Of a stretch of 64,000 bases of DNA, positions 9,959 to 20,235 are shown piece after piece; within the stretch, counting starts at the first letter, position 1; the number at the start of each line of letters is the position of its first letter. The position numbers and the translations under genes are program-made. The DNA comes from Emiliania huxleyi CCMP1516 (taxonomy: Eukaryota > Haptophyta > Isochrysidales > Noelaerhabdaceae), in the NCBI RefSeq assembly GCF_000372725.1, contig NW_005199274.1, positions 720,626 through 784,625 on the forward strand. The letters are read 5' to 3'. The notes under the pieces were generated by a model. It saw only the letters and a list, made by a program, of their open reading frames with translations. It was not told the origin of the DNA and did no database searches.

Positions 9959-10133
9959 TTAACCCTGGTGGGTGGATTGTCCAAAATACGTCAGCCTCGC
10001 ACGCCTAGAGCTAGGTCTGACACCCGACCGCCCCCCCCTCCCTAATATTAACCGGCGAGAGCACATTTTGGCCGGCTAATGTTAGGGAGGGGAGGCCAAA
10101 AAACGCATACTTTTGTCCACCTACCAGGGTTAA
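9959..10133. mobile_element. TTAA-flanked MITE
   Basis: TTAA stands at 9959-9962 and 10130-10133. The 167 bp between them start CCCTGGTGGGTGGATTGTCC and end with the matching inverse of CCCTGGTAGGTGGACAAAAG. A second inner pair, ccctccctaatattaaccgg (about 10034) and its near-perfect inverse (about 10070), makes a long hairpin. No coding capacity is present. TTAA target duplication with terminal inverted repeats is the hallmark of piggyBac-type elements. It sits about 90 bp upstream of the ATG at 9868, in the 5' leader or promoter of the glycosyltransferase. Confidence 0.8.
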
Positions 10134-11351
10134 TCAGCTGGACCGAATTTTACCAAGTTGGACGCCGTTGGACGTATCCAGTGTTTAGTGTCTACGTGCA
10201 GCGACGGGCGGCTGCGCGATAGCTGCTTTGTCGGTCCCGTGAGCCAAGTCAGCGTCGGGCTGGCTACACGTTCGCTCGCCGTGGTCACAAGCCATCGAGG
10301 AAGCCACCCTACCAGGACCACAATCGCGTTGCGGATCAGGTTTGTGACCCTGGCGGTGGCGAGCCTTTGGCGCACAGCGTAAGCATGCCAGCACGACTCG
10401 CATCAGGGCTGCACCCGTCGCCGAGCACCTCGTGCACTCTACATGGATCGGGTGATGCCACGAGCCCGCTGCGCGGCTGCACCGAGTGGCTCTCTGTGGC
10501 AGGGAATGCACTTTTATGCCACATGATGGCGTTGCCTCGCAGCATGCCGAGTGGGCCTTCTGTCTCTGAGGAAGAACCGAAATGCAAATTCGCGCCTTGC
10601 CGATCTCCGAGTGGTCAACCGGAGAGGTCTGTGGACACGTGTGCAAGCGAGGCAGCCGCAATCGGCGCGTCTCTGGCATCTGCGTGGTGAGCACCCTGGC
10701 GGTATGCGTGCGCAGCAGCCTCAGCGCAGGGCCAGATGACGTGTCCGGTCGGAGGTGGAGCGCTACCAACGGCTCGAGAGGTTCCTCGCGGGTCGAATTC
10801 CGTCCACGCGCACGCGTCGGGGACCCGCTCAGCAGCACCGAGGGGTATCTGTCGCGTCACAGCTATCGTGTGCTGCAGCATCCGGCAAACCAGTGCCGGC
10901 TACTGGCCACCATCGATACAGGCTACTGGCCACCATCGATACACGGAGAACCGCTCGCACGAGTCAGCCCAGAGGCGATCGATGGGCGGGAGAGGCCTCT
11001 GGCACAGACATACAGCTCGGGCCCGACAGATGGCGCGAGGGGGCGATCTCGCGCGGGTCCAACTTTGGCCTGTGTGAGGGCGTGAAGAGGAGAAGGGTGG
11101 GATGGGAGGACGGCAAGCCGCCACCACACAGGGATATTAAAAAATCCTCTGGCCCAAGCACTTGGAGCACTTGGAGTGCAGTCATTAGCCTCACATCCAG
11201 GGCCGGGGAGCTAAGAAGCGCACCCAGCGGGCCGGATGATCGGGATCGGGTTGCGGGCAAGAGAGCCCTAGCCCCGGTTAGGGGTGGATTTTTGTTTTTT
11301 TGCGGCGCGTCTCACGGTGTCCTGAGAAGCCCAACGCGTGCATTTACCCCA
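10134..11351. other. Intergenic, nothing firm
   Basis: Moderate-length ORFs occur on both strands but none has recognisable motifs. Tandem copies of tactggccaccatcgatac lie at about 10899 and 10925. The segment gggatgggaggacggcaagccgccaccacacagggat (about 11098-11133) recurs with changes at about 51218-51256, so it is a dispersed repeat. Confidence 0.4.
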
Positions 11352-12519
11352 ATGCGTCTGCTCCTGTACCTCGCGACGCACCTGAGCGATGACCACGCTG
11401 CTTGCCTGACGTGCTGGCCCGCGATGCTCGCGCACGCGCCGCTGCTCCGCACCGCCGACGTTCTGGTGTATGCTGGCGGCCCTGCGGCCGCGGTGCCGGC
11501 GGCGCGCCTCAGCTGGCAGAGCATCGTGAACGCGCTCCCGAATCGGAACGCCACAATCTTCTTCTCCGTTTTCAATCCAGGCTACCAGGACGGCGCCAAG
11601 TACGCCATGCACGTCGCTCTGACGAGCGGCTGGTTCGATGCGTACGAGTGGGTCGTGCGCATCAACCCGGATGTGATGGTGTTTGACGAGTCAAGGCTAA
11701 CACTGGCGATGGCGGGACTGTTCGGACCGTCGCCGGGCCGGTACGAGGGCGTCTTCGCCTCGTGCAGGCGCAACAAGCCGTGCTACGGCCGGGGGTGCGA
11801 GCACGGCCTCATCCAGACGGGTGCGTCGCTCGCTGCAGTGCCCCAGCCGCACTCTCCCGTGCACACTCGTCTCTCGTCACGGCCTGGCTCCACGCGACAG
11901 CACGCACGGACGCACACCGCTCCCCCCTCTGCGCGCCTCGGGCAGACGTGCTCGCGGTCCGGCCGGACGTGGTCCCGCGCGACGCGTTCGCTTGCTGGCG
12001 CACGAGCCTAGACGCGGAATGCGGATTCATGTCCTCCTAGTAGCGCTCGAGAGGACACGTGTTCAGCTGCATTCCGACCGTATTCCGCTGTATTCACTGG
12101 GTTCCTACCCGCTGTACTCACGCGGTGCTCTGAATGCTCTGGTGTACGATACCGTACTCCCGGCCTGATGTCGGTGTATTCGGCACGTAGGAACACCACC
12201 TCGTGTCTGTGGAGAAGTTTACGTTACCGTACCTTACGTAGGAACTCGAGCGTGCCTCGCAGCGACCCCGAGTGCGGCTTCGCGCGGAGTGGCGCCGAGA
12301 GCCACGCCGAGGAGCAGGCGACGCGCGCCTTCCGCCCCATCGTGCAGGCGCGGGCCCACAGTGTACGGAGATGGCGTCCACAGGAGCCCACAACGCCGTG
12401 CGCTCACTCTCCCTCTCTTGCTGCCGCCGCAGCGGCGGGCGGACGCCTGGCTCAACCTCAACCACACGTCTGGCTCCCTCTGCCGCATCAACACGGGCGC
12501 GGGCCGCGCCGTCGCGTGA
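11352..12519 (+). CDS. Putative glycosyltransferase, 4 exons
   Basis: Exons 11352-11820, 11946-12006, 12263-12347 and 12433-12519 join in frame to 233 residues. Motifs are MRLLLYLATH, SVFNPGYQDGAKYAM, WVVRINPDVMVFD (probable nucleotide-sugar/metal region), [33 protein letters not shown] and GSLCRINTG at the end. The layout resembles small algal glycosyltransferases that pair a NPDV acidic motif with a later N/D-x-E motif, but I cannot name the family. Intron 1 is GT-AG and intron 3 GC-AG. Intron 2 (12007-12262) appears to start CC and is a composite of two dispersed elements; its donor is unresolved. No signal peptide is obvious. Confidence 0.65.
12007..12262 (+). mobile_element. Composite introner: element D3 then E fragment
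   Basis: The first about 182 bp (CCTAGACGCGGAATGC to GGCACGTAGG) match element D copies in the 0.9-4.7 kb gene and the trifunctional-enzyme gene. The following about 50 bp (caccacctcgtgtctgtgga, then ttaccgtaccttac) match the 3' part of element E. Exon-like sequence encoding ECGF stands on both sides. Confidence 0.65.
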
Positions 12520-13247
12520 GACGCACCCCCTTCGTCTCGCTCCGAGTCGGCCGGATGGCTGTAGGCGGGTTGCGGCACCTGGATACGCACAAACGGCCGA
12601 GCGACCGGCTGCTCTGCGCAAAGGCTTGCCCAGTGTGGAAGGCGGCCGACCCGTGGCAACGATTTGTGGAGCTCAGCCAGCACCTCGCGAGGAAGAGGGC
12701 GGCGAAGAAGGCGGCGGAGTCGAGCGGCGGGCCGGGCACGGACGGCGCGGTGAGGCGCGCGCGGTCCGCAGGCGCAGCGCATAGGGCGGCGAAGAAGGCG
12801 GCGAGGAAGCTTGCGCGAAACGCCGCTCCGGAGTGAGCGGCTTGCGTGGAATACGCGGCTGCTACGGGCACGCATTCCCTTTTCTAACAAAATGTTGGCC
12901 ACCCGGCTGTTTATTTATCACTCACATAATCATAAACACAGATGAAAAATGAAATACCGGCAGAGCGGATAATCGATAAAAGAGCCGTAATAGCGCGGTG
13001 CCGCGCGGTCTCGGCACTCGGGTTTCTCGGGTCTCGGTCTGGCCGCACAGGCCGGGGTCCACAGGAGTCGCACTCGCACGTCTCGCAGCTAGCGGTTAGA
13101 AGCTCAAGAAGGCGCAGCGCCTCAAGCAACGCTCAAGCGCGGCGCGCAGGCAGTCCGCAGAGCCGCCCCCGTGTCCAGCCCCAGGGCTTGACCACGGTAA
13201 AACAATGCTCGCCTACCCATCTCCGTTCTAGCCTGCCTATCCCAGCT
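12520..13247. other. Intergenic between convergent genes
   Basis: Open frames here are Ala/Arg-rich and antisense to each other, without family motifs. An AT-richer patch around 12885-12965 could hold the 3' end of the upstream transcript. Confidence 0.3.
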
Positions 13248-14506
13248 CTAGCCTAGCCAACCAATATTCATCGGCCCACGCCACCAGGCTCTGGCTACGC
13301 GCTGTGTGTGTGTGTTTGTGTGTGTGTGTTTGTGTGTGTGTTTGTGTGTGTGTTTGTGTGTGTGCGTTTGTGTGTGTTTGTGTGTGTGATGGCCGACCGT
13401 AGCGAGGAGCATGCCGCTGTACGGCGCCTTCTTGACCGCCGGGTGGCACAGCAGCTGTCTGGCGACGTTGGTTGGCAGGGGCGGGCTGAGGAGCGCCGCC
13501 CACGAGCGCTCCATGTAGTGGCCCTCCTCGAGGTTGTCCGCGCGGCTGAGGGACTTGGCCAGCGCGGCCCAGTCGGCCGCCGACACGCGCAGAATCTGCT
13601 CGCGACGCGCCGCAAAGCTGCCGCCGTAGCAGACCGGCCACACCTCGCGAGCGCGGAGCTCGCTGTACGTCGGCTGTGACAGCACCGACGCCAGCCACGC
13701 GCCGATCGACTGGGTGGGCGAGTTGAAGGTGGCGTTGACGGGAGCGCCCCCGCGGAGCCGCTGCGTGTGTTTCTCCTTGTAGTTTCGGAGCACGAACGCC
13801 TCGAGGACGGCCCGCTCATGCCACTGCGACCCATTGCCCGCGGGGCCGCAGTGCGGGGGGGCGCGGCCGCACGAGAAGCCGCGCGTCCTCAGCTCCTGCG
13901 CCATCTGGACCGCCGACCGCTCGTACTTCTTGAAGTCGTGCCCGCCGTAGTGGAAGGAGCTGTCCTTGAGGAAGAAGACCTGCCCCGGAAGGCTGTGGTG
14001 CCGCGTCGCGAGGTACTCGGCGTAGACTTGATCGTTGCGGCCCAAGTTGGGCAGCGTGTGCAGGTGGGCGCCTGCGCGGAAGGGCAGGAGGAGGAGGGTG
14101 CGGGGTGGCGGGTGGCGGTCTGGTGGTGGTGTGTGTGTGGGGGGGGGGGGGCACAGCTGGTGAAGGCTGCGTGCGACCAAGAGAGGGTTTTGCGGGCCGA
14201 GGGCGGTGGAAGCGGCGTCGGGTGCGCGCCCGCAGGGGCGCCAATCGGCGCGAGGCCGCACTTGGAGTAGATGTGCACGTCGATCACCTTGGTGCCGAGA
14301 ATCGCGAGCGAGTCGATGGACGGCTGGAGCCAGCTGAGGTCCTTGGTGCAGTGGGACGCCACGATCTCGGCGTCGCTGCCGGGCACGATTTCCGCCCCCG
14401 CGAGCATACCCGCCTCGATAGCGGCGACAGGTCTACACGTGCCACCCCGGGGCAAGGTGGAACTCGGTCGTATTGCCGACTCCATGCTCTTGCTACACAT
14501 TGACAT
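13248..14506 (-). CDS. DUF3431-family protein
   Basis: Exon 1 (14506-14230) encodes EIVASHCTKDLSWLQPSIDS and VIDVHIYSKCGLA. A GC-AG intron (14229-14072) follows, then exon 2 from 14071 encodes LHTLPNLGRNDQVYAEYLAT, GQVFFLKDSSFHYGGHDF and AREVWPVCYGGSFAARREQI. The order of an opening vvshy-edlsWl segment, iYsKcg, pNlGRe and a vFlq segment is that of the eukaryotic DUF3431 family, whose members look like glycosyltransferases of unknown acceptor. After the codons for MLLATVG the frame runs into a (CA)n tract and stops at 13248. The tail may instead be spliced across the repeat to a short last exon ending near 13237. The N-terminal exon may also be incomplete. Confidence 0.75.
13302..13390. repeat. 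(TG)n microsatellite with TGTTTG interruptions
   Basis: About 90 bp of TG repeats at the 3' end of the DUF3431 gene. In the sense of that gene it reads as (CA)n and adds a His-Thr-Lys-rich tail to the frame, probably not real protein. Confidence 0.95.
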
Positions 14507-15464
14507 TGGTGGAATCTTCTATGCTTGTGAGACGCCGGAAACAAAAGAAAACGCGCACAGTGCGCGGACAACTTTGGGTTCCGCCGACGGGCGCACCAGT
14601 GTAGCAAGGAGATCCGCTGTAGAGCGCGATTTTGCTGTAGAGTTTGTTGTATACTCCGCCACATCGAAAGTGGGAGGACGAAAACTCAGCCTTGAGTTCT
14701 CAGCGCCCTCACGGCCCGCCAATGGCAAACCCGACTCCCTCCATCCGTGTGGCGCCGCCCGATGGTGCCGGGAACCCTATTCCGGAGCGATTCCCCCTAG
14801 GGTTAGCGCAGAAAAAGCCGGGCCCCTTAGCTCCGGCTAGGGCTAAGGGGCCTCCGCAATGTCTCGAAATGGCCAGCAGGCGCTGTCTGCTCGCGGTCTG
14901 TGCGGGCCGCTCGTCCTCCTCGCCCTTCTTTCGTCCTCCCGTCCCTCCCCTCCACCATGGCCTTCTCGGCACTTCTTTCTCCATCCGCCTCGCCCTGCCT
15001 TTTCGTATCGTGCCGTTCGCCCTCCATTCGGTGACCTTGGTGTTTCTGAACACGTAGTCGTCCACGCTGTGGGGGTTGTGTGTGGGTCCTGTGTCTGGGA
15101 GGGAGGGAGTGGGGTGCAGGTTGCTCACCCACGGCACCGGGCCGGTGCTTGCACTTTGAATGCCGTGGGGCTCCTGCCCGTGTCCGGGCGTGGAGATGCG
15201 AGGGTCGCCCCCCCTTGCCCCACCACTTTGTGTGTGTGGAGACGTTTACCTTACCTTACCTTACGAGGGGGGCGGCGGCGAGGGCGACAACTTAAACTCC
15301 CTCGCACTTCAAGACCCACTTCTGAACGACGTCCGACGACCGTAGCGCAGCGCAAACTCGCTCCGATAAAAAAAACAGAGAATGAAAGGGAGGGATGGGA
15401 GGCAATGTGGAATCATAAAATGTGCACCAGATTATTTTGTCAGCAACCACACTCGTCCGCGGCG
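14507..15464. other. Intergenic with one element-E copy
   Basis: No gene supported. The about 15128-15270 part is an E-type repeat (see separate entry). The rest separates the 5' end of the DUF3431 gene from the 3' end of the MAM protein gene. Confidence 0.35.
15128..15270 (+). mobile_element. Introner-like element E, copy Ea
   Basis: Runs from gcaccgggccggtgcttgca to gtttaccttaccttacctta. It matches, in inverse orientation, the intron at 39882-40026: both share cttgcactttgaatgccg, ggggctcctg, cttgccccaccac and tgtgtgtggaga in the same order and spacing. Related tails occur at about 12190-12245 and 42800-42870. Confidence 0.65.
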
Positions 15465-18281
15465 CTACCCGGAGCAGCACCAGCAGCCGTTGCAGACGTT
15501 GATGACCTTGTATTCGAGGCACTCGCATGACGTCCAAGGTAGACCGGCCGGCCTGTATCCCCAGGTGATCCCACCATACGGCTGCCGAGTCGTCGTTACC
15601 CCATTAGCGACTGCTGTCGCGCAGCTTCCCCTGATGCAATTCACCGTTTCCTGGATGCATTGTGGGTTGCTTGTGCTGCAGCTGCCTGGATCCCACCATT
15701 GGGCGCTGCACCCGCACCAGCAACCGTCACAGTTGCCATCGATCGGAGGGAAGGTTGGAGGGGGCAAGGGCGAGGGCGGCGCCGGTGGCAGCGGCGGCGG
15801 GTACGGCGGCGGCGGCGGCCGCGGCGGAGAGGACGGGGGGAGGGGGGCGAGGGTGAACGTCTCGCTGCCATAGGATCCGGAGCCGAGCGTGAACGTATAG
15901 CCCGCACCCTTCCACTCGTTGCCGGTCCAGCCGTCGCCCCACGAGTCGTACATGTCGAGCGTGCACTCGCCGGGCGGCGCGGACAGGGTGCCAGAGTAGG
16001 GGGCCCCTCCACTGCCGATCAACGCGCCGCTGCACGTCAGGTTCCACGACACATCGGACTGCCATCTGCCGCCACCCACAGTGACCTGGAAGTCGATTGA
16101 TGGAGCGAACGGCGGCGGCGGTGGCGGCGGTGGCGGCGGCGGCGCGGAGGGCGGAGGCGGGACGGACGGCGGCGGCGTGGGCGGCGGCGGCGCGGAGGGC
16201 GGAGACGGCGGCGTAGAGGGCGGAGACGGCAAGGACGGCGGCGACGGCGGCGGCGACGGAGGCGTAAACTGCGAGAAGGAGACGTCGTCCAGCGCCATGT
16301 CCGACCTGAAGCCCGACCCCGTCTTGCCGTTGAAGCGCACCTTCGTCGTCGAGGCGGGTAGGATCACTACCGCTTCGAGCCAGCTATTGCCCTGGTCGCC
16401 GGTCCTGCTCCAGAGCGTCGTCCAGCCCGTCTCGGTGCCGTTGGCCTCGACGGAGAGGGTGCCCATGTCCGAGTAGTCGTAGTAGTAGTCTTCCAAGCCG
16501 TACATGTGGTAGAAGAAGGAGAGGGTGCCGGCCTGCTGGAGCGAGAAAAGCGGGCTCTCGAGCTGGTGCAGCTTATCGTTGCCGCCATAAGACGCCTCGG
16601 TGTAGAGGTAGTAGCCCGAGCCGGTGGTGTGGTCGCCGCTCGGGCCTGTGCTAGACGATGGAGTGCCGCCGCTCCTGCGGGTCCAAGAGAACCCGTCCGG
16701 CGCGGTGTCGGTCCAGGCGCAAGTGTCGACCTCGAAATCGCAGCTTATCATGTCGGGTAGAAGAGGCGGCGGAGAGGCCGACGGCGGCGGCGGCGAGGGC
16801 GACAGCGACGGCGGCGGCGGAGTGGGCGGCGGCGAGGGCGACAGCGACGGCGGGGGCGGAGTGGGCGGCGGAGGGGCAGGTGGCGGCGGGGCCGGCGGCG
16901 GCGGCGAGGGCGAGGCGGAGGGCGGCGGCGGCGAGGGCGGCGGAGGAGTGTGTGGCGGCGGGGCTGGTGGCGGCGGCGACGGCGACACGCACGCTGAGCA
17001 CAGCGAGTCGCCGATGGTGAAGTAGTTGTACTCGGCGCCGACGGGATGGTCTTGTGCGCACAACTCCATGTATGTGGTCTCGCACGTGAGGCCCTCGGCG
17101 AGCAGGAGCGGGCACTCGGACTCCCAGTCGGCGCTGCTCAATGCCGCGGCGTCCATTGCGCAAAGTGCATGCAGCGGCGGCGGCGGCGACGGCGGCGGCG
17201 GCGTTGGCGAAATTCTGGCCAGTCTGCTGTTGAGGACCGCAACTTCGTCCTGGAGGGCCGCAATTTCGTCCTGGAGGCTCGAAACCAGTGCCTCGAGGTC
17301 AACGGCGGGCGGCGACGCGGGAGGGCAGAGGACCGCCCCCTCGGGCATCGAAGGCGTCTGGGTGGGTGCGGCGGTGGGCGCGCTCGTCGGCGGGCAGGTC
17401 ATCGCCTCGCTCGCGCACTTGCTCTTACCCTCCTTGGCGTAGCAGAGCCTGATCTTGAAGTCGCTCTTCACCTCAAAGAAACTGCTGCACGCGTCCGGGT
17501 TTGCCTTCTTACACTTGCTGATCACGCTCCGGCCTGCAACGTCGCTGCATGTCAACGGCGCCGGAGGGGCCGGTGGTGGGCACGTCAACGTCGTGCTACT
17601 GGCGCACGCGTTTGCGTCAGTGGCGTCTGCAGCGCAGAGCTTGTACTTGTATTTGTTCGCACTCTTCACCTCGAAGAAGTCATCGCAGGCGTCCGAGTCC
17701 GCATTCTTGCATTTGCCCACTTCTTGCCGGCCGACTAGGTCGCTGCACGTGGGTGGAGAGGGCGGCGGGAGGGCAGGAGGGGGCGATACAGGAGGGGGCG
17801 GCGACGGCGAGGGCGGGGCAGTAAACCACGCATTGAAGGCGTCTATGTTGCCTGCACAGCCATTCAGGAAAAGATAGTAGTTCAGGCCGAGGGTGCATCC
17901 AGCACCACATCCCCCGCGGCAGCCAAACGAGAGACCCGTTTCCTGGCTGAGCCTGCTCGCAACTTGCCCGAGACTCTCACATTGTAAGGAGTAAAGCACG
18001 GTTCTCCCATAGCCAGGTTGGCATTCGATTCGTGTACCGCCGGCCTGCTCGTCAGCGGAGAAGAGCTTCTCATTCACCGAAATCACGTTCGCCGCGCAAT
18101 CGCCGGAAGCGTAGATGGTGCACGAGCCAGCTCCATTATACAGAAATGGCGGCGGGGGCGGCGAGCCGTACACCACGGCCGCATTAGCAAACCCGAGCAG
18201 CAGCAGCAGCAGCGCTTGCCGCAGATTCGTCCAGAATCCAAGTGAGTGGAGCGCAAGGCTCTCTCGCCGCGGCCGCACCAC
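15465..18281 (-). CDS. Secreted proline-rich protein with a MAM domain
   Basis: One exon of up to 938 residues. The first codon of the frame is GTG with no ATG near it, so the start probably lies in an upstream exon. A hydrophobic stretch (ALLLLLLGFANAAVVYG) looks like a signal peptide. A Cys-rich N-terminal domain follows, then two copies of a Cys module (TCSDLVGRQEVGKCKNAD and TCSDVAGRSVISKCKKAN). Next come a short coiled coil (LVSSLQDEIAALQDEVAVLN) and Pro-Ser spacers. A MAM domain opens CDFEVDTCAWTDT and has GYYLYTEAS, LESPLFSL and MALDDVSFSQF. A C-terminal Cys-rich domain has CDGCWCGC. The arrangement suggests an extracellular matrix or scale/cell-wall protein. Confidence 0.82.
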   Translation of the reverse strand: MVRPRRESLALHSLGFWTNLRQALLLLLLGFANAAVVYGSPPPPPFLYNGAGSCTIYASGDCAANVISVNEKLFSADEQAGGTRIECQPGYGRTVLYSLQCESLGQVASRLSQETGLSFGCRGGCGAGCTLGLNYYLFLNGCAGNIDAFNAWFTAPPSPSPPPPVSPPPALPPPSPPTCSDLVGRQEVGKCKNADSDACDDFFEVKSANKYKYKLCAADATDANACASSTTLTCPPPAPPAPLTCSDVAGRSVISKCKKANPDACSSFFEVKSDFKIRLCYAKEGKSKCASEAMTCPPTSAPTAAPTQTPSMPEGAVLCPPASPPAVDLEALVSSLQDEIAALQDEVAVLNSRLARISPTPPPPSPPPPLHALCAMDAAALSSADWESECPLLLAEGLTCETTYMELCAQDHPVGAEYNYFTIGDSLCSACVSPSPPPPAPPPHTPPPPSPPPPSASPSPPPPAPPPPAPPPPTPPPPSLSPSPPPTPPPPSLSPSPPPPSASPPPLLPDMISCDFEVDTCAWTDTAPDGFSWTRRSGGTPSSSTGPSGDHTTGSGYYLYTEASYGGNDKLHQLESPLFSLQQAGTLSFFYHMYGLEDYYYDYSDMGTLSVEANGTETGWTTLWSRTGDQGNSWLEAVVILPASTTKVRFNGKTGSGFRSDMALDDVSFSQFTPPSPPPSPPSLPSPPSTPPSPPSAPPPPTPPPSVPPPPSAPPPPPPPPPPPFAPSIDFQVTVGGGRWQSDVSWNLTCSGALIGSGGAPYSGTLSAPPGECTLDMYDSWGDGWTGNEWKGAGYTFTLGSGSYGSETFTLAPLPPSSPPRPPPPPYPPPLPPAPPSPLPPPTFPPIDGNCDGCWCGCSAQWWDPGSCSTSNPQCIQETVNCIRGSCATAVANGVTTTRQPYGGITWGYRPAGLPWTSCECLEYKVINVCNGCWCCSG

Positions 18282-18915
18282 GCCTGACAGTCGGACAGGC
18301 GTTGCTAAGGGAGATGCTTAACCCAGGAACGACGGCAGTGGCGAATGCAACTCGCCTCGCTCCTCTGGAGACCGTTTTAGCAGCACGGGGGCGCCGCCGC
18401 CAGCGGCGAGCAGACAAAATGGCGACGTGGGCAGCGCCTCCGGGGCTGGGTACGCCGCGCCCACAGGTTCTTTGAGCGCCGCCTCCGCTCCCGCGTCGAG
18501 CAGCGCAGTTGCGTCGGGGCTAGACGGCATTCCGCCCGCCAGTGACCCGATCTTTGGACTCGACGGGCACCCTACCCATCAAGTCGTCGAGTGGCTACCA
18601 GTTCGCTCGTTGGGACCGGGGTTCGACTGGCTCCAGGAGGCAAAATGGGTTGAGAATGGTGACCAAACGAGGGGTGGGAGAAGGACAGGATCCCCACCTG
18701 CACGAGCAGGATCTTGTAAGGACGATCAGGGACATGTGCGAAGGCCTTCCGTTGTATTCTTTTTCGAAAAATCTTTCGGCGCGCCGGTGCTGATAGGCAT
18801 GCCTAGCACCGGTGCTGGCAATGTAATGGCAGTAAGTGCCACCTGAGTGCCTAGGTTTGCCATTGCCAAAGCCCCCAGTTTCACAGTCGCTGCTCTCGAG
18901 GTCGTCTACCTCTCC
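18282..18915. promoter_or_regulatory. Divergent intergenic region with a dispersed repeat
   Basis: Lies between the 5' ends of the MAM protein and the MATE transporter, so it should hold both promoters; no TATA-like box was identified. About 18655-18735 (gaccaaacgaggggtgggag, then ccccacctgcacgagcagga) recurs inverted at about 42119-42190 upstream of the trifunctional-enzyme gene. Confidence 0.4.
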
Positions 18916-20201
18916 ATGCTCCTGCTTGCCCTGCTCACGAGCTCTGCCGCCGGCCGCCGTCCTCCACCAAGCTCCGGCGGCCCTGTCTTACGGCGGAACG
19001 CTGCCTACCCGCGCAGCCGCACGCGCCTTGCCGCCGACGCCTTGCAGCCTCCAGAGGCGCCCTCGGCCCGAGCGATCCGCGAGTTTGCGCTGCCGTGCCT
19101 AGGCCTGTGGCTCAGCAGCCCGGTCCTCTCGCTCATCGACACTTCCGCGGTCGGACTCTCGGCGCTCCCGGGGAAGGGCGCGTCGTCTCTCGCCGCACTC
19201 GGGCCCGCAACCACCTTTTGCGACGGCACCGCCTACCTTTTCGCCTTCCTCAACGTGGCCACCACCAACCTGTACTCGTCCCAGCGCGCCGCCGCCGCCG
19301 CCGCCGCCGAAGGCGCCGCCGCAGGTCGCCCGTCGCCGGACTCGGAGAGTGTGGTCCGCATCGCCGCGAGGCTGAGCTTGGCTTGCGGCCTGCGCGCGAA
19401 AATAGATGCGGCTGAGGTACGACGGCTCAAAGCGCGGGTGGTTCCCGCGATGCGCCGCAACACTCCGCACCCCGAGCGCGCACTCACTCCTCTCCGCTGC
19501 ACGCTGGGAAGAGTCACGCGACTCGCCGTCGTGTGGGTGGAGCAGCGCGCAAGGGGCTGGTGCTGAGGCTCACTCGACTCGGGTGGGCTCAGATGTGGGG
19601 AGATGTGATGAGATGTAGGGAGATGTAGGGAGATCGGGAGGGCTCGCGAGTGCTCGTGCTGCCTGGACATGCCCAGGACCTTTCTTAGACATGTCCGAGA
19701 CATGTCACGTAGGCTCGCGATGCTCGTGCTGGTCGCGTTCGCTCCGCCGCTGCTCTCTCTGTACGTGGGCGCCGAGACCGCGTCCAACGCCGCGATCCTC
19801 GCCCCCGCCGTGGCGTACGTGCGGATTCGCGCCCTCTCCCTGCCGGCAGCGCTGCTGAGCGGCGTCCTGTCTGCGGCGCTGCTCGGGGCGAAGGAGTCGC
19901 TCACGCCGCTGCTCGGCTCGGCGGTGGAAGAAGAAGAAGAAGAAGAAGACAGTGGTGCGAAGAATAGGACTCGCTCACGCCGCTGCTCGGCTCGGCGGTG
20001 GCTGCTGTCTGCAACGTCGGGCTCGACTTGGTCGGCGTCGTCCTCCTCCGCCAGGGCGTGCCGGGCGCCGCGTGGGCCACGTCCGTCGCGCAGTGCGCGG
20101 GCACTCTCTCGCTGCTGCTCGTCGCGCGCAAGAAGCTGGTGCCGGACGGAGGCTTCGGGCTCGTGCCGCGCCGGCGGCCGGCGACGGCAGCCCGCGGCGG
20201 C

Positions 20202-20235
<34 letters not shown>

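Noticed and set aside
10185-10838. 217-codon reverse ORF with many Cys and His
   Set aside because: Composition follows GC-driven random frames, competing ORFs of similar size overlap on both strands, and no motif or repeat spacing suggests a zinc protein.
18610-18640. Possible tRNA because of ggttcgactgg (T-loop-like)
   Set aside because: No acceptor stem, D-arm or anticodon arm can be fitted around it.
18427-18846. ORF upstream of the MATE gene as its N-terminal exon
   Set aside because: No splice pair joins it in frame to the transporter and it contains the dispersed 18655-18735 repeat.
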